Assembly: GCA_034359265.1 (NCBI GenBank)
Contig: CP136893.1
Coordinates: 24,684,001-24,748,000, forward strand
Origin: Canna indica
Taxonomy: Eukaryota > Streptophyta > Magnoliopsida > Zingiberales > Cannaceae
Direction: 5' to 3'
DNA length: 64,000 bases
In this document: positions 46,454 through 57,545 of the stretch, piece after piece
How the letters are laid out: each line of letters begins with the position of its first letter
How positions within the stretch are numbered: position 1 is the first letter of the stretch
Made by a program: the position numbers and the translations under genes
Notes under the pieces: generated by a model
The model's database searches: none
The model's input: only the letters and a program-made list of their open reading frames with translations
What the model was told of the DNA's origin: nothing

Positions 46454-48690
46454 CACCTTTTCTTTGCTGATCACATAATTATGGTTGTCAAATGCTGCAA
46501 TAAATCATGTTCTCAAATTATGAAAGTGCTGAATCAATATGGTGAAATAACTAATCAAAGAGTTAACTTCAGTAAGTCTGAACTATATTTTCCATGTGCC
46601 TATGCAAAGAAAAAGAAAGAGGACATCTGTAAATTGATGGGTATTAAAGAATGAACATTTCCTTTTAGATACTTGGGTGCTAATATTGACAAAAGCAGGC
46701 TTCCTATAAATGTTTGAAGGCAGAAAATAAAATTGAAAGCTAGGCCAGCAAGAACATTTTGTAGGCAGGGAAAACTATCCTACTAAATTCTGTGGTGAAC
46801 TCCATCCCTATTCACACATTGGCCACTTCATGGATAAATGAAAAAGTGGTAAAGGAATATGCAAAGCTTGCTAAAAATTATCTTTGGAAGTCAAGACCAA
46901 AAAGCATGGTTTTCATCTCATTAACGGGAGGACTATTATCTTAAGTAAGTCCATTTGTGGACTTGGAATTCAGGATCTCAATTTGATGAAAATCTCAATT
47001 CATGCCCGAATGATTATTCCTCTATTAAATAGGAAAGACTACGGCTGGGTGAATCTTTTAGTCAAGAAATATAAGTCAATCCACCCTTGGATTAATGACT
47101 TGGGGAAACATAAAGGGTGGGCTACAAAAGGTATTTTCTCAGCTATCTTTAAGCTGAGAGAGGGGTTAAAGATAAGAATTGAGAACGGGTGAATACCAAT
47201 GTTTGGAGTGACCCTTGGAGAAGTTGTATCCCCTTTGACAAGTGGCCTACATTCATTAACATGAATATGATTGGAAATGTCAGTTCAGTCAGTGACCTCT
47301 TAAGAAGCAACGAATGGAATACAGACTTGGTCAATTTAACCTTTAGTGAAGAGATGGCAAGTGAAATCTTCAAAATCTATATTCCAAAGGATGATTCAAT
47401 TGATAGATGGATTTGGGCATTGAATAAGAAAGACAAGCTCTCTTGGAAGATAGCTTATAATTTTTTGAAAACTAAGGAAAATATATGTTGCTTCCTCTTT
47501 GATAATTGGAATGCCATATGGGATCTCTATGTTCTTCCAAAAATTAAAGTTTTCATATAGAAGTTGATGCATGGAAGGCTGCCAACCTCCTCTTAGCTAG
47601 ATAAAATCAGTAATGTATAAGTGCATAACGTTTTTGTTAGCAATGATAAGCTTGATAGTATAAATCATATACTTTTTGAATGTACTTTTGCGGCTGACTT
47701 TTGGAACATGATAGAAAATGCCTTTAATATTCATTTTGATTTCAAAAGTTAATGGAGCCAAAGGAAATGGTCAGAAGAGGGCAGACTCCTTGATAAGAAT
47801 AATAGAATGAAGCTTATCAGCACAATAGCAGCTGGTCTTTGGTATCTTTGGAAAAACAGGAATGATATTAGTTTCAATGGCAAAGACCATAGTCATAAGT
47901 CCATTATGTTCAAAGTCCTGGCTGAGGTAGACAATTTCTTCTCTTTAAAGAAATATTCTTCGAGTGGGAAGAGTTTGAGAAATGATACAAATAGCAGATT
48001 GCAGGATACTCAAAAATTGGTGGTCAATGACATTGATTACATATTCAATAATATCTGTAAGCCTATAGAATGCTCAAGTCTCTCGGCCATCCATAGCATT
48101 ATGAAAAATGATTCAAGTACAAAACTTTGGTGTTTTTGTGATGGCTGAGTTTTCACTTTACAAATTTTAATAATGATGATCTTTTTATGGGGTTTTCTAA
48201 TTCTGTTTCTATTGATGCTCTCATAGTTGAACTTAAAGTTATTTGGCTTTGTTTTTAAAGGCAAGCCAGCTGAACATCCAGCACCTTAAAATCTTTTCAG
48301 ATTGTAAGCAAGCTGTTGAGATACTGATGAAGAAAACTAAAGGGCCATGGTATACAAAAGCTTTGGTGAAGGACATTATGTTGATTGCTGAAAAGGTATT
48401 TGGTGATGAATGGCTGCATACAGGAAGGAATTGCAACAATAGAGCCCATCTTATTGCTCAAGTTGGTCTCATTGGTAACATAGAATTAATCACGAATTCA
48501 GAACAATGATTTTGCTGTGAAGAAAGCCATCTAGGGAACTGTACATCCTTGCTTCTAGCTAACTCTTTGATTTTTGATCCTTTAGTTGTTAAGGATATGT
48601 CTTTTTTTTCTCTTTTTTTTTTTTTTCTGTTGCAATTTCTGATGTAATTAGTTGTATTGAAGCTCCTGGGAACAAGGAGTCTTCCAAAAC
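46454..48690 (+). pseudogene. 5'-truncated LINE (RT catalytic box to RNase H)
   Basis: Begins inside the RT at HLFFADHIIMVV (catalytic FADD changed to FADH), then NQRVNFSKSELYF. The connection domain follows (RTIILSKSICGLGIQDLNLM, about 46927-46990), a zf-RVT region at 47540-47690, and RNase H at about 48150-48500 (IFSDCKQAVEILMKK, NCNNRAHLIA). Frameshifts near 46660, 47190 and 47560. The 3' end is near 48690 after a T-rich stretch; no clean poly(A) was identified. Confidence 0.82.
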
Positions 48691-48845
48691 ATATCATTAT
48701 GGGAGGAATAAGGTTGTATCGACCGAGGTAGATATCTTGCGCGACGTTGCGTTGTGATCACGGTCCATGGTCAGGTGCATCCTAATGCCGACATTGCCGA
48801 CTTCTTTGCCTCTCGATTTCAAAGCAGAAGACCGCACTGTCGGCT

Positions 48846-50561
48846 GTGGCGGCATTGTCGTTTGCCGTGCACTGGGATGATGCATTTATGGCCGTTACGC
48901 CGCCTGGGCTTAAAGTTGTCCTCGAGTTGCGAGGGTTGCCGATAATCTTTTGGAATATTGATTTTGTTATTGCACTGGTGAGCAGCTTTGCATCGTATGA
49001 GGCCATGGATGCATACACCCTTCATTGGTCTGAATTCTCTGCCTGTAGAGTTCAAGTTAGGGTGTGCACTATTGAGGACATTCCTGATTTCATTTTGGCT
49101 GATGCGGAAGATTCTTGTTATTCCATTGAAGTCCGGGTGGCATGGCAATAGTTGGTTTTCTCCTCCGACGATAGACATGCCTTGCCTCCTCCTGATATTG
49201 GTGGTAACGGTGGTCAGGCGGATGATGATTTGGACTTCGACCCATTTGAAGAAGATGTTGCTGAAGATCCTGATGATAATAGGGCTCCTTTGAGGTTTAC
49301 CAATGCTGGGAACGGGGGACTCGAAGGTTCTGGTGGTCGGTACAAGGTTTTGTTTGGCTCAGTGGGTGAATTCGAGATCTCTAGCTCTTCGATCCAACTA
49401 CCTTGTTGTTTTGGCTATCAAAAAATTTCCCCGATCCCATCGGATGATCGTCGAAGAGTCTCCATCTTCCTGGCGTGCTCGAATGGCACTGTTGTCTATC
49501 TTCCTATTGCGGCCATGCAGTTTGTTGTCTGCCCTTCCTGCCCTTCGATTTGCTCTATTTTGGTTGGTCTTTCTGATGCACCTGCAACTTTGGAAGACCA
49601 CTTCATGGTGACGTCTGCTCCAACGTTAGGAAGCAACATCTCTCTACTGCGGCTTGATCCTTTCTTATTTTGGAAGGATTTGATTGGTACCTCTACTCTG
49701 TTCATCTTAAATCCTTCTTCATATTTAAATATTAGCATTTTTCTCTTGTGATTTGTGAACTGCGGCTCTATGGAGACCAGTTGTACCTTGGTGCGGGACC
49801 CGTTTACTTTTGTAGCTGGAGCCAACTTGGACTTATTTCACTATGGTAGATCCATCCTGTTGAATTCGGAGCTGGACCCGATTGCTGCTCCATCTGTTGG
49901 TGTTCTGGATCGTGTTCATTCTTATGACGTGGACTTAGAGTTAATGGATATTCATTCCACTTGGTTGGACCCGGTGTGCCGTTTCCTTAATTTGGGCATC
50001 GGTCGGGTAGATTGGGCTCCAGAGATTTGGAGGGCAGACCACTACAATGCTCTGAACCTTGTTGGCTCCCAAATCATATCTGGTGGGGATAATCTTAATG
50101 TTTATGACTGGATTTTGGCTCTTCAACATCTTAATCCATTTGGAATGCAAAATCTGAACTCTCCATTGGGGCCTGGGCCTGTCCCAAAATTGAAGACCTC
50201 CTTCTTGCTGTCTTGGCCTGATTTTGTTGCTCATGCTTCGCCTAGCGTTGGTCCAAGTCTGGGTTGAGATGGGCTGCCTCCATCCCCGATTTTTGTCCGC
50301 CAAAGCAACATGTTGTGCAATGTTCTTATATCTAGCGTGGCTAGAATCGCCGAACATCGTAGGCTTAAGCAGCTGATCAAGATGAAATTTGTGTCGTTGG
50401 AGGCCCGTGCACCCCCCGTGAATCTAGCCCTTGGCTCTTTTGGCACTTGGATGGTGTCCTTTGTGCATGTAGGGGTCCTGGCTTCAATTGTGGAGTTGGG
50501 TTTCTCTTGCATTGGAGATCAATTGGATGTGATCAAAGCTGTGTCGCCTATCGCGGTATGA
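48846..50561 (+). pseudogene. LINE ORF1 (gag-like), one frame with three nonsense codons
   Basis: All of 48846-50561 is a single reading frame of 572 codons broken only by TAG at 49149-49151, TGA at 49749-49751 and TGA at 50265-50267. The N-terminal domain (VVLELRGLPIIFWNIDFV, IPDFILADAEDSCYSIEVRV) resembles the RNA-binding region of plant LINE ORF1. An acidic segment (QADDDLDFDPFEEDVAEDPD) follows, and the C-terminus is GFSCIGDQLDVIKAVSPIAV. The absence of frameshifts means this copy is fairly young. Confidence 0.75.
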
Positions 50562-50639
50562 TGACCTTGCGCCGCTTTTACTGCTTCCGTTATGTTTGGG
50601 TTTTCTAGTTATTCTCCTTTAAATATTGTATTTTAGAAC

Positions 50640-52250
50640 GTCCATGGCCTAAATCGTCTGTCTAAGCGGTACATGGTCAAACAGTTGGTTAGGGATGAAC
50701 TTTGTAATCTTATTTTTCTGTGTGAAACTAAAATTGATGGGATGTCAAATCGTTTAGTGAAACAAATTTGTAGCTTCAGAAATGATGGTATTGATAATTA
50801 TTTAGCTAAACCTTCGGGTGGCCTTTTGTTTATTTGGAATCTGACTAAATGGATTTGTTTGTCAACTCGTATTGGCGATCATTATATACTAGCAAAGGTT
50901 GAATCTAAATAGTCTGGTTTTTAGTTTTTCTATGTGGGTGTTTATGGGCCATCAATCCGTGCTCAAAGTAGGCTTTTTCTAATTGAATTGAAGCTTTTAC
51001 TCGAAGGACTCGATTCTCCGTGCTTGATGGGAGGCGACTTTAATCTAACAAAGAATGATGGGGAGAGAGGCTCTATTAAAGATTCTAGACTTTTCTCTGC
51101 CTTCATTGCAGATAGTGGTTTACATGAGTTACCGATCTCTGGTTCTATATTCACTCGGTCTAATAATCAATCGGTGCCGGCCATGGCTAAGTTAGATCGA
51201 ATTCTAGCTTGTACCTCTCTGCTGGGTCATTTTCCGTTCCTCAAAATTTTGGGTGGATCTAGAAGACTTTATGACCACACCCCACTAGTCCTTAGCCATA
51301 AGGCTCTCGGTCCTTCGTAGAACAAGCCCTTCAGACTTGAGGTTTGTTGGCTTCGACATCCTGAATTTCGGAGAATAGTAGAAGCAGGGGTCCCTCATTG
51401 CAATAGCTCGACTAATACAGATGCATGGTTGCATTCCTGGGTTAGAATTTGGAAGCAGTTACGACATACTATAAAGGAATGGACAAAATTTATGAGAAAG
51501 AATTGGGTCAAAAATAGGAAAATGCTTGAAGATAAGATTGGCATGCTCACTAATGAAATTGATGCAAGGACCAGGAGCACCGAAAACATTCTATCACTTG
51601 AGAGTTACAAAAATTAGTTGGATAAACTGTATCATGATGAAGATACCTACTAGCGTCAAAAGGCAAAGCGAACATGGGTAAAGGAGGGGGACATAAATAC
51701 TCATTTCTTCCACCAATGGGCTTCTTTCAGGAAAAGGTCAAACTGGATAAAGGTCATTCTTTCTGACTCAGTCTATGTAATGGAGCCTTCCTTGATTGCC
51801 AATTGCTTCCGTCAATACGACATGGACATTTTGGGTTCCTCTCAGACTCCCCTACTCCGGATTGACTGGCAGAAACTTTACTCACCAACCGGCGAATCTT
51901 CTTCGGCATCTGGCCGAGCCCTTCTCTCTCTTAGAGATCTTTTCTACCATTAAGAGGCTTAAAAATTATAAATCCCCAGGTCCAGATGGCCTTGCTTTGG
52001 AATTCTTCAAGCATCATTAGGATCTCATTTCATATCACTTTCACAAGATTCTCAATGATCTGCTTTCTCAACCTATGGACCTAAGTCATATAAGTTCTGC
52101 TCTGATTACTTTAATTCCAAAAAAAAAGGAGCAGTCACTACACGAGATTTTAGGCCTATTAGTATTGAGAATAGTATAGTCAAGATCTTCTCAAAACTCT
52201 TGGCTGATAGACTGGTGCCTATAATGGTGACAAAACTGTCACTTCTTCCT
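50640..52250 (+). pseudogene. LINE ORF2 5' part (endonuclease and RT N-terminus)
   Basis: Endonuclease starts NVHGLNRLSKRYMVKQL near 50640, with LIFLCETKIDG, LMGGDFNLTKNDGE and AKLDRILACTS; the terminal SDHxPL box has decayed to YDHTPLVLS. One frame is kept from 50673 to 51617 with a few stops (after AKVESK and GPS). A frameshift lies before 51796. RT begins with YKSPGPDGLALEFFKHH (51969-52017) and RDFRPISIENS near 52145. The RT active site and everything after are missing. Confidence 0.82.
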
Positions 52251-52319
52251 TATTAATGGTGAATCCAGACGTCCTTTTCATCACAAATGTGGCAATCAGC
52301 AGGGTAATTCACTCTCTCC

Positions 52320-53643
52320 TGTTGGCTTAAGGGTCTCTTAAGTCTCGATCTTTATTTTGATGATAATAAATATGTATTTAATCCAAGTGTGAAGTTTTGA
52401 GTTCAGGTTGAGGTTGTGATATGCATGCCAAATCCGTTCAAACGAAACGAAGGAAAAGATCGTCAAAGAAATGGAAGAAGAAATCATTGAAGAAAGGCTC
52501 GGGATTAGATCAAGTAGAATTCATGTAATATACCCCTAGGTTAAGTTTATCCCAAGCCAAAGTTGTAAAATTATCCAAGTTGAAACTTGGTAACTAAACC
52601 CATAAAAAAGGCATGTAAAAATACAAGGAGAAGTCAGCCTCAGCCTGAGTTCGGTCGATCGGTCGGTCGACCGAACAAGGCAGTATTTTGCCAAAGCAGC
52701 CTATTCGATCGACCGACCGATCCACCGAATGTCGATAAAATAGGCAGTAGCCATTCGGTCGAACAACCCATCGATCAAAGTTGGCGAAGAAAAAAATAAA
52801 TGGTTGCGTCGGTCGACCGACATAAGGCAAAAATAGGTAGAGTGGTAGCGGTCGACCAAACGGTCGACCGGACTGGAGATAGCCTATAGCGCGACCCTGG
52901 CTCCAATCATTCGGTCAACCGAATGTCGAAAGAAATTGTTTTTTGTCAGTCGATTGACCGAGCTCTCACAGACTGCCAGCGGTCGCATTGGCGGTCGATC
53001 CATCGGTCGACCGATCGATCGACCGGCCAACTACCGAACGGCTTCAACGATCATTTTTTTACCCGTTGAAGGTGTCGTTCGGCCGAGGGGTTATAAATAC
53101 CCCTCGCCTAACTTCTTGATTGTGCTGCAAATCAAAGAGAAATCTTCTTGCAAGTTGAAGATGTGAAGGCGGTGGAAAGAAGCCTTGGTTCATCTTTCGT
53201 TCTTAAAGTTATTTCCTTTGTATTTGAATTTTATTGTAAACTTGTTTTCAAGTTGAGATAGCTGCTAGGTGTACTAGGAAATACTTATGGATAGCTTTAT
53301 AGAATTGTGTTTTGCCTAGATGAATAGGATTGAGGTGTTCTCAAGTGGTGAGAAGGGTGTCCTCATTGTATTCAAAGGGAAACAAAGATTCTATAAAGTA
53401 GTGGTTAGAAATCCTTGGTGAGGAGCCAAGGTAGTGGAGTAGGCGGTTGGCCGAACCACTATAAGTATTCTTGTTTGCATTGCTTCTTTACTTGCTTTTA
53501 TCATTGCTATTGAAATTTGATCACATTAACCATTAAGAAACAATTGCATTAAGTGAAGCTAAAATTGAGTAAGAAGAAAATTAGTAAAATAGGGCGGACA
53601 CTATTTAACCCCCACCCCTTCTAGTGTCGAGTTTCACACAACA
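52320..53643 (+). mobile_element. 5' LTR of the copia element
   Basis: Starts TGTTGGCTTAAGG and ends CACACAACA just before the primer site. The TATA box TATAAATA is at 53092-53099. A cluster of CGGTCGACCG-type palindromes occupies 52650-53035. The 3' portion shares GTAGGCGG-TTGGCCGAACCACTATAA with the LTR at 30294-33440. Confidence 0.85.
52650..53035. repeat. Cluster of GGTCGACC-type palindromic motifs in the LTR U3
   Basis: At least a dozen short units (TCGGTCGACCGA, GATCGACCGACC, CGGTCGACCGG and variants) in both orientations, in the 400 bp upstream of the TATA box. The density is far above chance and confined to the promoter side of the LTR. Confidence 0.8.
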
Positions 53644-53645
53644 TT

Positions 53646-53661
53646 TGGTATCAGAGCAAGG
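53646..53661 (+). promoter_or_regulatory. Copia primer-binding site (initiator tRNA-Met)
   Basis: TGGTATCAGAGCAAGG, two bases after the LTR end; matches the usual plant copia primer site over 16 bases. Confidence 0.92.
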
Positions 53662-53700
53662 TTGTAGGTTAAGATTTAACCATCTTCCCTACAAGTCAAG

Positions 53701-54653
53701 ATGTCTAGTGAAATCCAATTAGCTCAAGGGTCATCTACTAATCTCCACCACTATTCGATGGGAACAACTATGCCTATTGGAAGATACGCATGAATGGCTT
53801 CCTTCAATCCTTAGGCATGGATGTATGGAGGATGATCCTAGTAGTGTATAAACAACCAGATAAGGACATGGATAAATGGGACTAAGAAGAAATTAGGCTT
53901 TTTAATGCAAATGCCAAGGCCGTCAATGCTCTATATTGCGATCTATTAATCAATGAATTCAATAAGATTTCTACATGCAAGTCCGTATATGAAGTATGAA
54001 ATGTCTTAGAGACCACCCATGAAGGGACTTCGCAAGTAAAGGAATCCAAAATTAATTTACTTATACATGATTATGAAATATTTAAGATGCTTTCACATGA
54101 GTCCATTGATGTCATGCATGTTAGATTTCAAAATATTACGAATGGCTTAGCTAACCTTGGCAGGGAAATAAGGGAAGAGGAGAAGGTAAGGAAGCTCCTC
54201 CGTTCCCTTCCAAAATCTTGGGAGCCCAAAGTGACAGCCATCACGAAAGCTAAGGATTTGAGCACGTTGAAGATCACCGAGCTCATTGGGTCTCTCATGA
54301 CACATGAAACCCACATAAAGCAATACCAAGAGGAAGAGGCCCCCAAAGGCAAGACCATTGCCTTAAAAGTATCACATCGAGCGGAAGAGTCGTCGTCATC
54401 CGAGGAAGAGACGGATGATCTTGAAGAAATGACGATGCTCGTAGGAAGATTCGTGAGCTTCATGAGGGGAGGCATGAGGAAAGGAAGAGGTGGCTACACT
54501 TGCTACCATTGCAACAAGACCGGACACCTAAGAAATGATTGCCACTTCTTAAGATGGCCACCATCTCCAACCCTCCCAAGAAGGAAAAATACAAAAAATA
54601 AGGCAATGATGTCCACGTGGGACGAAAGTGAGGCCTCATCAAGTGAAGAATAA
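53701..54653 (+). pseudogene. Copia gag with CCHC knuckle
   Basis: Starts at ATG 53701 (MSSEIQLAQGSS), soon frameshifted into the frame with FDGNNYAYWKIRM. UBN2-type gag body: AKAVNALYCDLL, INLLIHDYEIFKMLSHESID, EKVRKLLRSLPKSWEPKVTA. The knuckle CYHCNKTGHLRNDC lies near 54500, then the KAMMSTWDESEASSSEE end. In-frame stops are TAA in DKWD-stop-EE and TGA in YEV-stop-NVLE, both explainable as C-to-T or G-to-A transitions. From 54087 to 54653 the frame is clean. Would form the particle capsid. Confidence 0.85.
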
Positions 54654-54811
54654 GCAAAATAGTCACCCTTAAGGAAGAGAAATGCACCCTATAAAAAGCT
54701 AAGAAAGACTTAGAGATTGATAACCAAAAGTTAGAGAATGAAAACAAGTATTTATGTGATCAAGTAGAGCATTTAAATAATAATATGCTAACATTAAAGA
54801 AGGAACTTTGA

Positions 54812-55670
54812 ATGCTTAATGAAAAAATGACAACCATCCAAAATGTCATGCCAAAGGTTGTCCATAAAGAGAAATCATCACACTCCCATGCTAACACACA
54901 CACAAAAAGAAAATTTAATGAAAATTACTTTTCTTGTGGCATATTTGACCATATGGCCAAGGATTGTGCATTAAGAAGGAATCCATATGCAAGATTTACA
55001 TGGGTTCCAAAATTGACTAACACTCAAGGACCCAAGAAAATTTGGGTACCTAAGAAAGTTTCTTATCCTTTTGTAGATGGAGAAGCATCATCAACCAAGT
55101 AGAAGCACTTGGAAATTGGATAGCGATTGCTCAAAACACATGACAGGTGACATCAATTTGTTTGCAACCCTATCAAGTAAAGATGATGGACATGTCACAT
55201 TTGGAGACAATGCTAAAGGTAAGATTGTTGGCATTGGTGACATAGGTATACTCCATCACCCATGCATTAAGAATGTTTTATTAGTTGATGGGTTGAAACA
55301 TAATTTGATTAGTATATCACAATTATATATGTGACAATGGATACATAATTGTTTTTGAAGCATCTAAATGTATTATTAGAAGTGCACCTTCAAATGATAT
55401 CATGTTCATTGGAAATAGACAAGAAAATGTAAACACCTTAGAATTAAATATCTTGCAAAATTCTCATGTTAGATGCTTAGTTGTCATGGAGAATGACTCT
55501 TGGTTGTGGCATAGAAGGCTAGGACATGCTAGCATGAGTCTCATCCAAGAGATATCTAGGAAAGAATTAGTTAAAGGCTTACCTAAGATAAAGTTTGAAA
55601 AAGATAAACTTTGTGATGCATGTCAACTAGGTAAGCAAGTCAAATCATTATTTCATAGCATTAATCAAGT
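54812..55670 (+). pseudogene. Copia second gag region, protease and GAG-pre-integrase
   Basis: A coiled helical stretch and a second Cys/His motif (FSCGIFDHMAKDC) at 54812-55000. Protease at about 55102-55330: WKLDSDCSKHMTGD, where the catalytic DSG is changed to DSD, then VTFGDNAKGKIVGIGDIG and VLLVDGLKHNLISISQL. GAG-pre-integrase at 55402-55670 (LWHRRLGHASMSLIQEISRK, LCDACQLGKQVK), cut by the CACTA right after INQV. Stops and frameshifts occur near 55100 and 55335. Confidence 0.85.
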
Positions 55671-55689
55671 TACACTACTAGAAAAATGC

Positions 55690-56105
55690 GCATCAGCAAT
55701 GGCTGATGCCGTTGTTGAGCCGTTGCTGAAGAGCATCAGCAACGGCCGAGCCGTTGCAATAGAGCCGTGACAGAAAGTCGCGTTGCTGATAACTTAGCAA
55801 CGGCTCAGCAACGGCCGCTCGGGCCGTCGCTCAAAACGTTATCAGCAACGGCCGCTCGGGCCGTCGCTCAAAACGTTATCAGCAACGGCCACTCGGGCCG
55901 TCGCTAAAACTATTATCAGCAACGATGTTGCCACAGACCCATAGCCGTTGCTGATAAGATTAATAGCAACGGCCGCTGAGTCCGTAGCAACACCGTTAGT
56001 AAAATCCCGTCGCTAAGCCGTTGCTGTAGGTCATCAGCAACGGCTTTCGATAAACCTTTAGCAACGGCTTTCCCACGGACGGCCGTGGGAACGCCGTTGC
56101 TGATG
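55690..56105. repeat. Left subterminal repeats of the CACTA
   Basis: Dense, well-preserved copies of CAGCAACGGC and GCCGTTGCT; GCAACGGCCGCTCGGGCCGTCGCT is repeated almost perfectly three times (55795-55925). These are the expected binding array for the element's second protein. Confidence 0.9.
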
Positions 56106-57324
56106 ATGCTAACTGCGTATCAAGAAAATTTTAAATTTCCAATTTCCATTGATACATCGATACATTATCTGATACATAACTCACACACCCATATCCTCAT
56201 ACACACATTCATTCACACATCACAAACACACCAAGATATACATCAAAACAATTATATTTCTATTGATAATTATCCACGATAGTATAAAAACAATTCAAAT
56301 GAAAAATTGAAGTATCAATATCCAAACAAAATAAGTTAAACAAGTTCAATATCTCAGTAACAAAGTCAATATAAAAAAAATCTCACGATGACGATGGAGG
56401 ATGGCCTGGATCATATGGCGGGGTCTGGAGTGCTTGAGTGTACACCGGCGTGGACTGACTCGAAGACGATGGATTAGATGATGCCGAAGAGATGCCTGCT
56501 TTGGGATGACCTGACATGTTGCGTAGCATAGCATGCATCTCCGCCATCATCTGACTCTGACGCGCGACCGTCTCCTCTAGAGTCCTTATTCTGCTACTAT
56601 GATCATAACTGGATCTAGAGGTGGACGGCCGCTCACCAGCGACCGGAGGGGTCGGTGCCCCAAGTGGCCCTAGTACGGCTCGCGCATGACCACTATCTGC
56701 GAAGCCATATACGCGGCCATGGTCCCAGCCACCCGCGGCCTCGACCCACATTGTTGCGTCAAAGTCCTCGGGGGTACCCCCGCGCTGCACCACCGTCTGG
56801 CTGTAGGTCTCCTACTCGAGTTTGATTTTTTGTTTAATATTTATCATAAAACTTAAATTATAACTATATAATGAATAATTTAAATAGATATATAATTACC
56901 ATAATGTATGCAGCGCGGTTGTCGATGTACTCCCCCGTCCCATGTGCTCGACGGTGAGTCCGCTCAAACACCGCCATCGGGGAGGGTCGCTGGACAGTCC
57001 CATCATCCGACACCGTCGTCTACATTTACAAAATAAATACATTAATTAGTACACATAGTAACAAATAAAATATATAATTAAAAGATATACTTACCATACG
57101 GTTCGCGTGCACTGCAAATGCAACAGAGTAGGGGTGAGCATCGGTTCGGTTCGGTTAAAAACCGAACCAAAAATTCGGTTAACCGAACCGAAAATTCGGT
57201 TAACCGAACCGAACCATAGAGAAAAAATTAACCGTTTACCGAACCGAAAAAAATCGGTTAATTCGGTTCGGTTCGGTTAATATGGTTCGGTTAACCGAAA
57301 AGGAAAAAAAAATAAAAAATCAAA

Positions 57325-57400
57325 GCATGTAGGTGGGACTTGAACTCAGCCAATTGAGATGTAAGTTTTAATTTTTACTCTTCTAACCATCTTAGCAAAC
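57325..57400 (-). ncRNA. tRNA-like module 1 inside the hAT MITE
   Basis: Minus strand: A-box-like TGGTTAGAAG near 57390 and B-box-like GAGTTCAAGTCCC near 57340. The T-stem pairs poorly and there is no convincing acceptor stem, so it is not a tRNA gene; it may be a relic or a pol III promoter. Confidence 0.4.
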
Positions 57401-57469
57401 ATTAATATCAATTTATATATAACTAACATCTATTATATATATATCGAATGTTAAATAAATATTATTGCA

Positions 57470-57545
57470 CAACACGGGATTCGAACCCGGGCCGGCGGAA
57501 ATGCTAACTTAACCTTAACACTTAACCACCAAGACAAATGACAAG
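57470..57545 (-). ncRNA. tRNA-like module 2 inside the hAT MITE
   Basis: Minus strand: A-box-like TGGTTAAGTG near 57530 and a strong B-box GGGTTCGAATCCC at 57477-57489 whose T-stem pairs at four of five positions. The spacing suits a tRNA-derived unit. No CCA-side acceptor pairing visible. Confidence 0.5.

Larger units (their letters stand above)
48700..52250 (+). mobile_element. 3'-truncated LINE (ORF1, endonuclease, RT N-terminus)
   Basis: Complete ORF1 frame and ORF2 up to the RT segment SIENSIVKIFSKLLADRLVPIM, then lost before the catalytic box. The next element (copia LTR) begins at 52320. The 5' edge is approximate. Confidence 0.8.
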
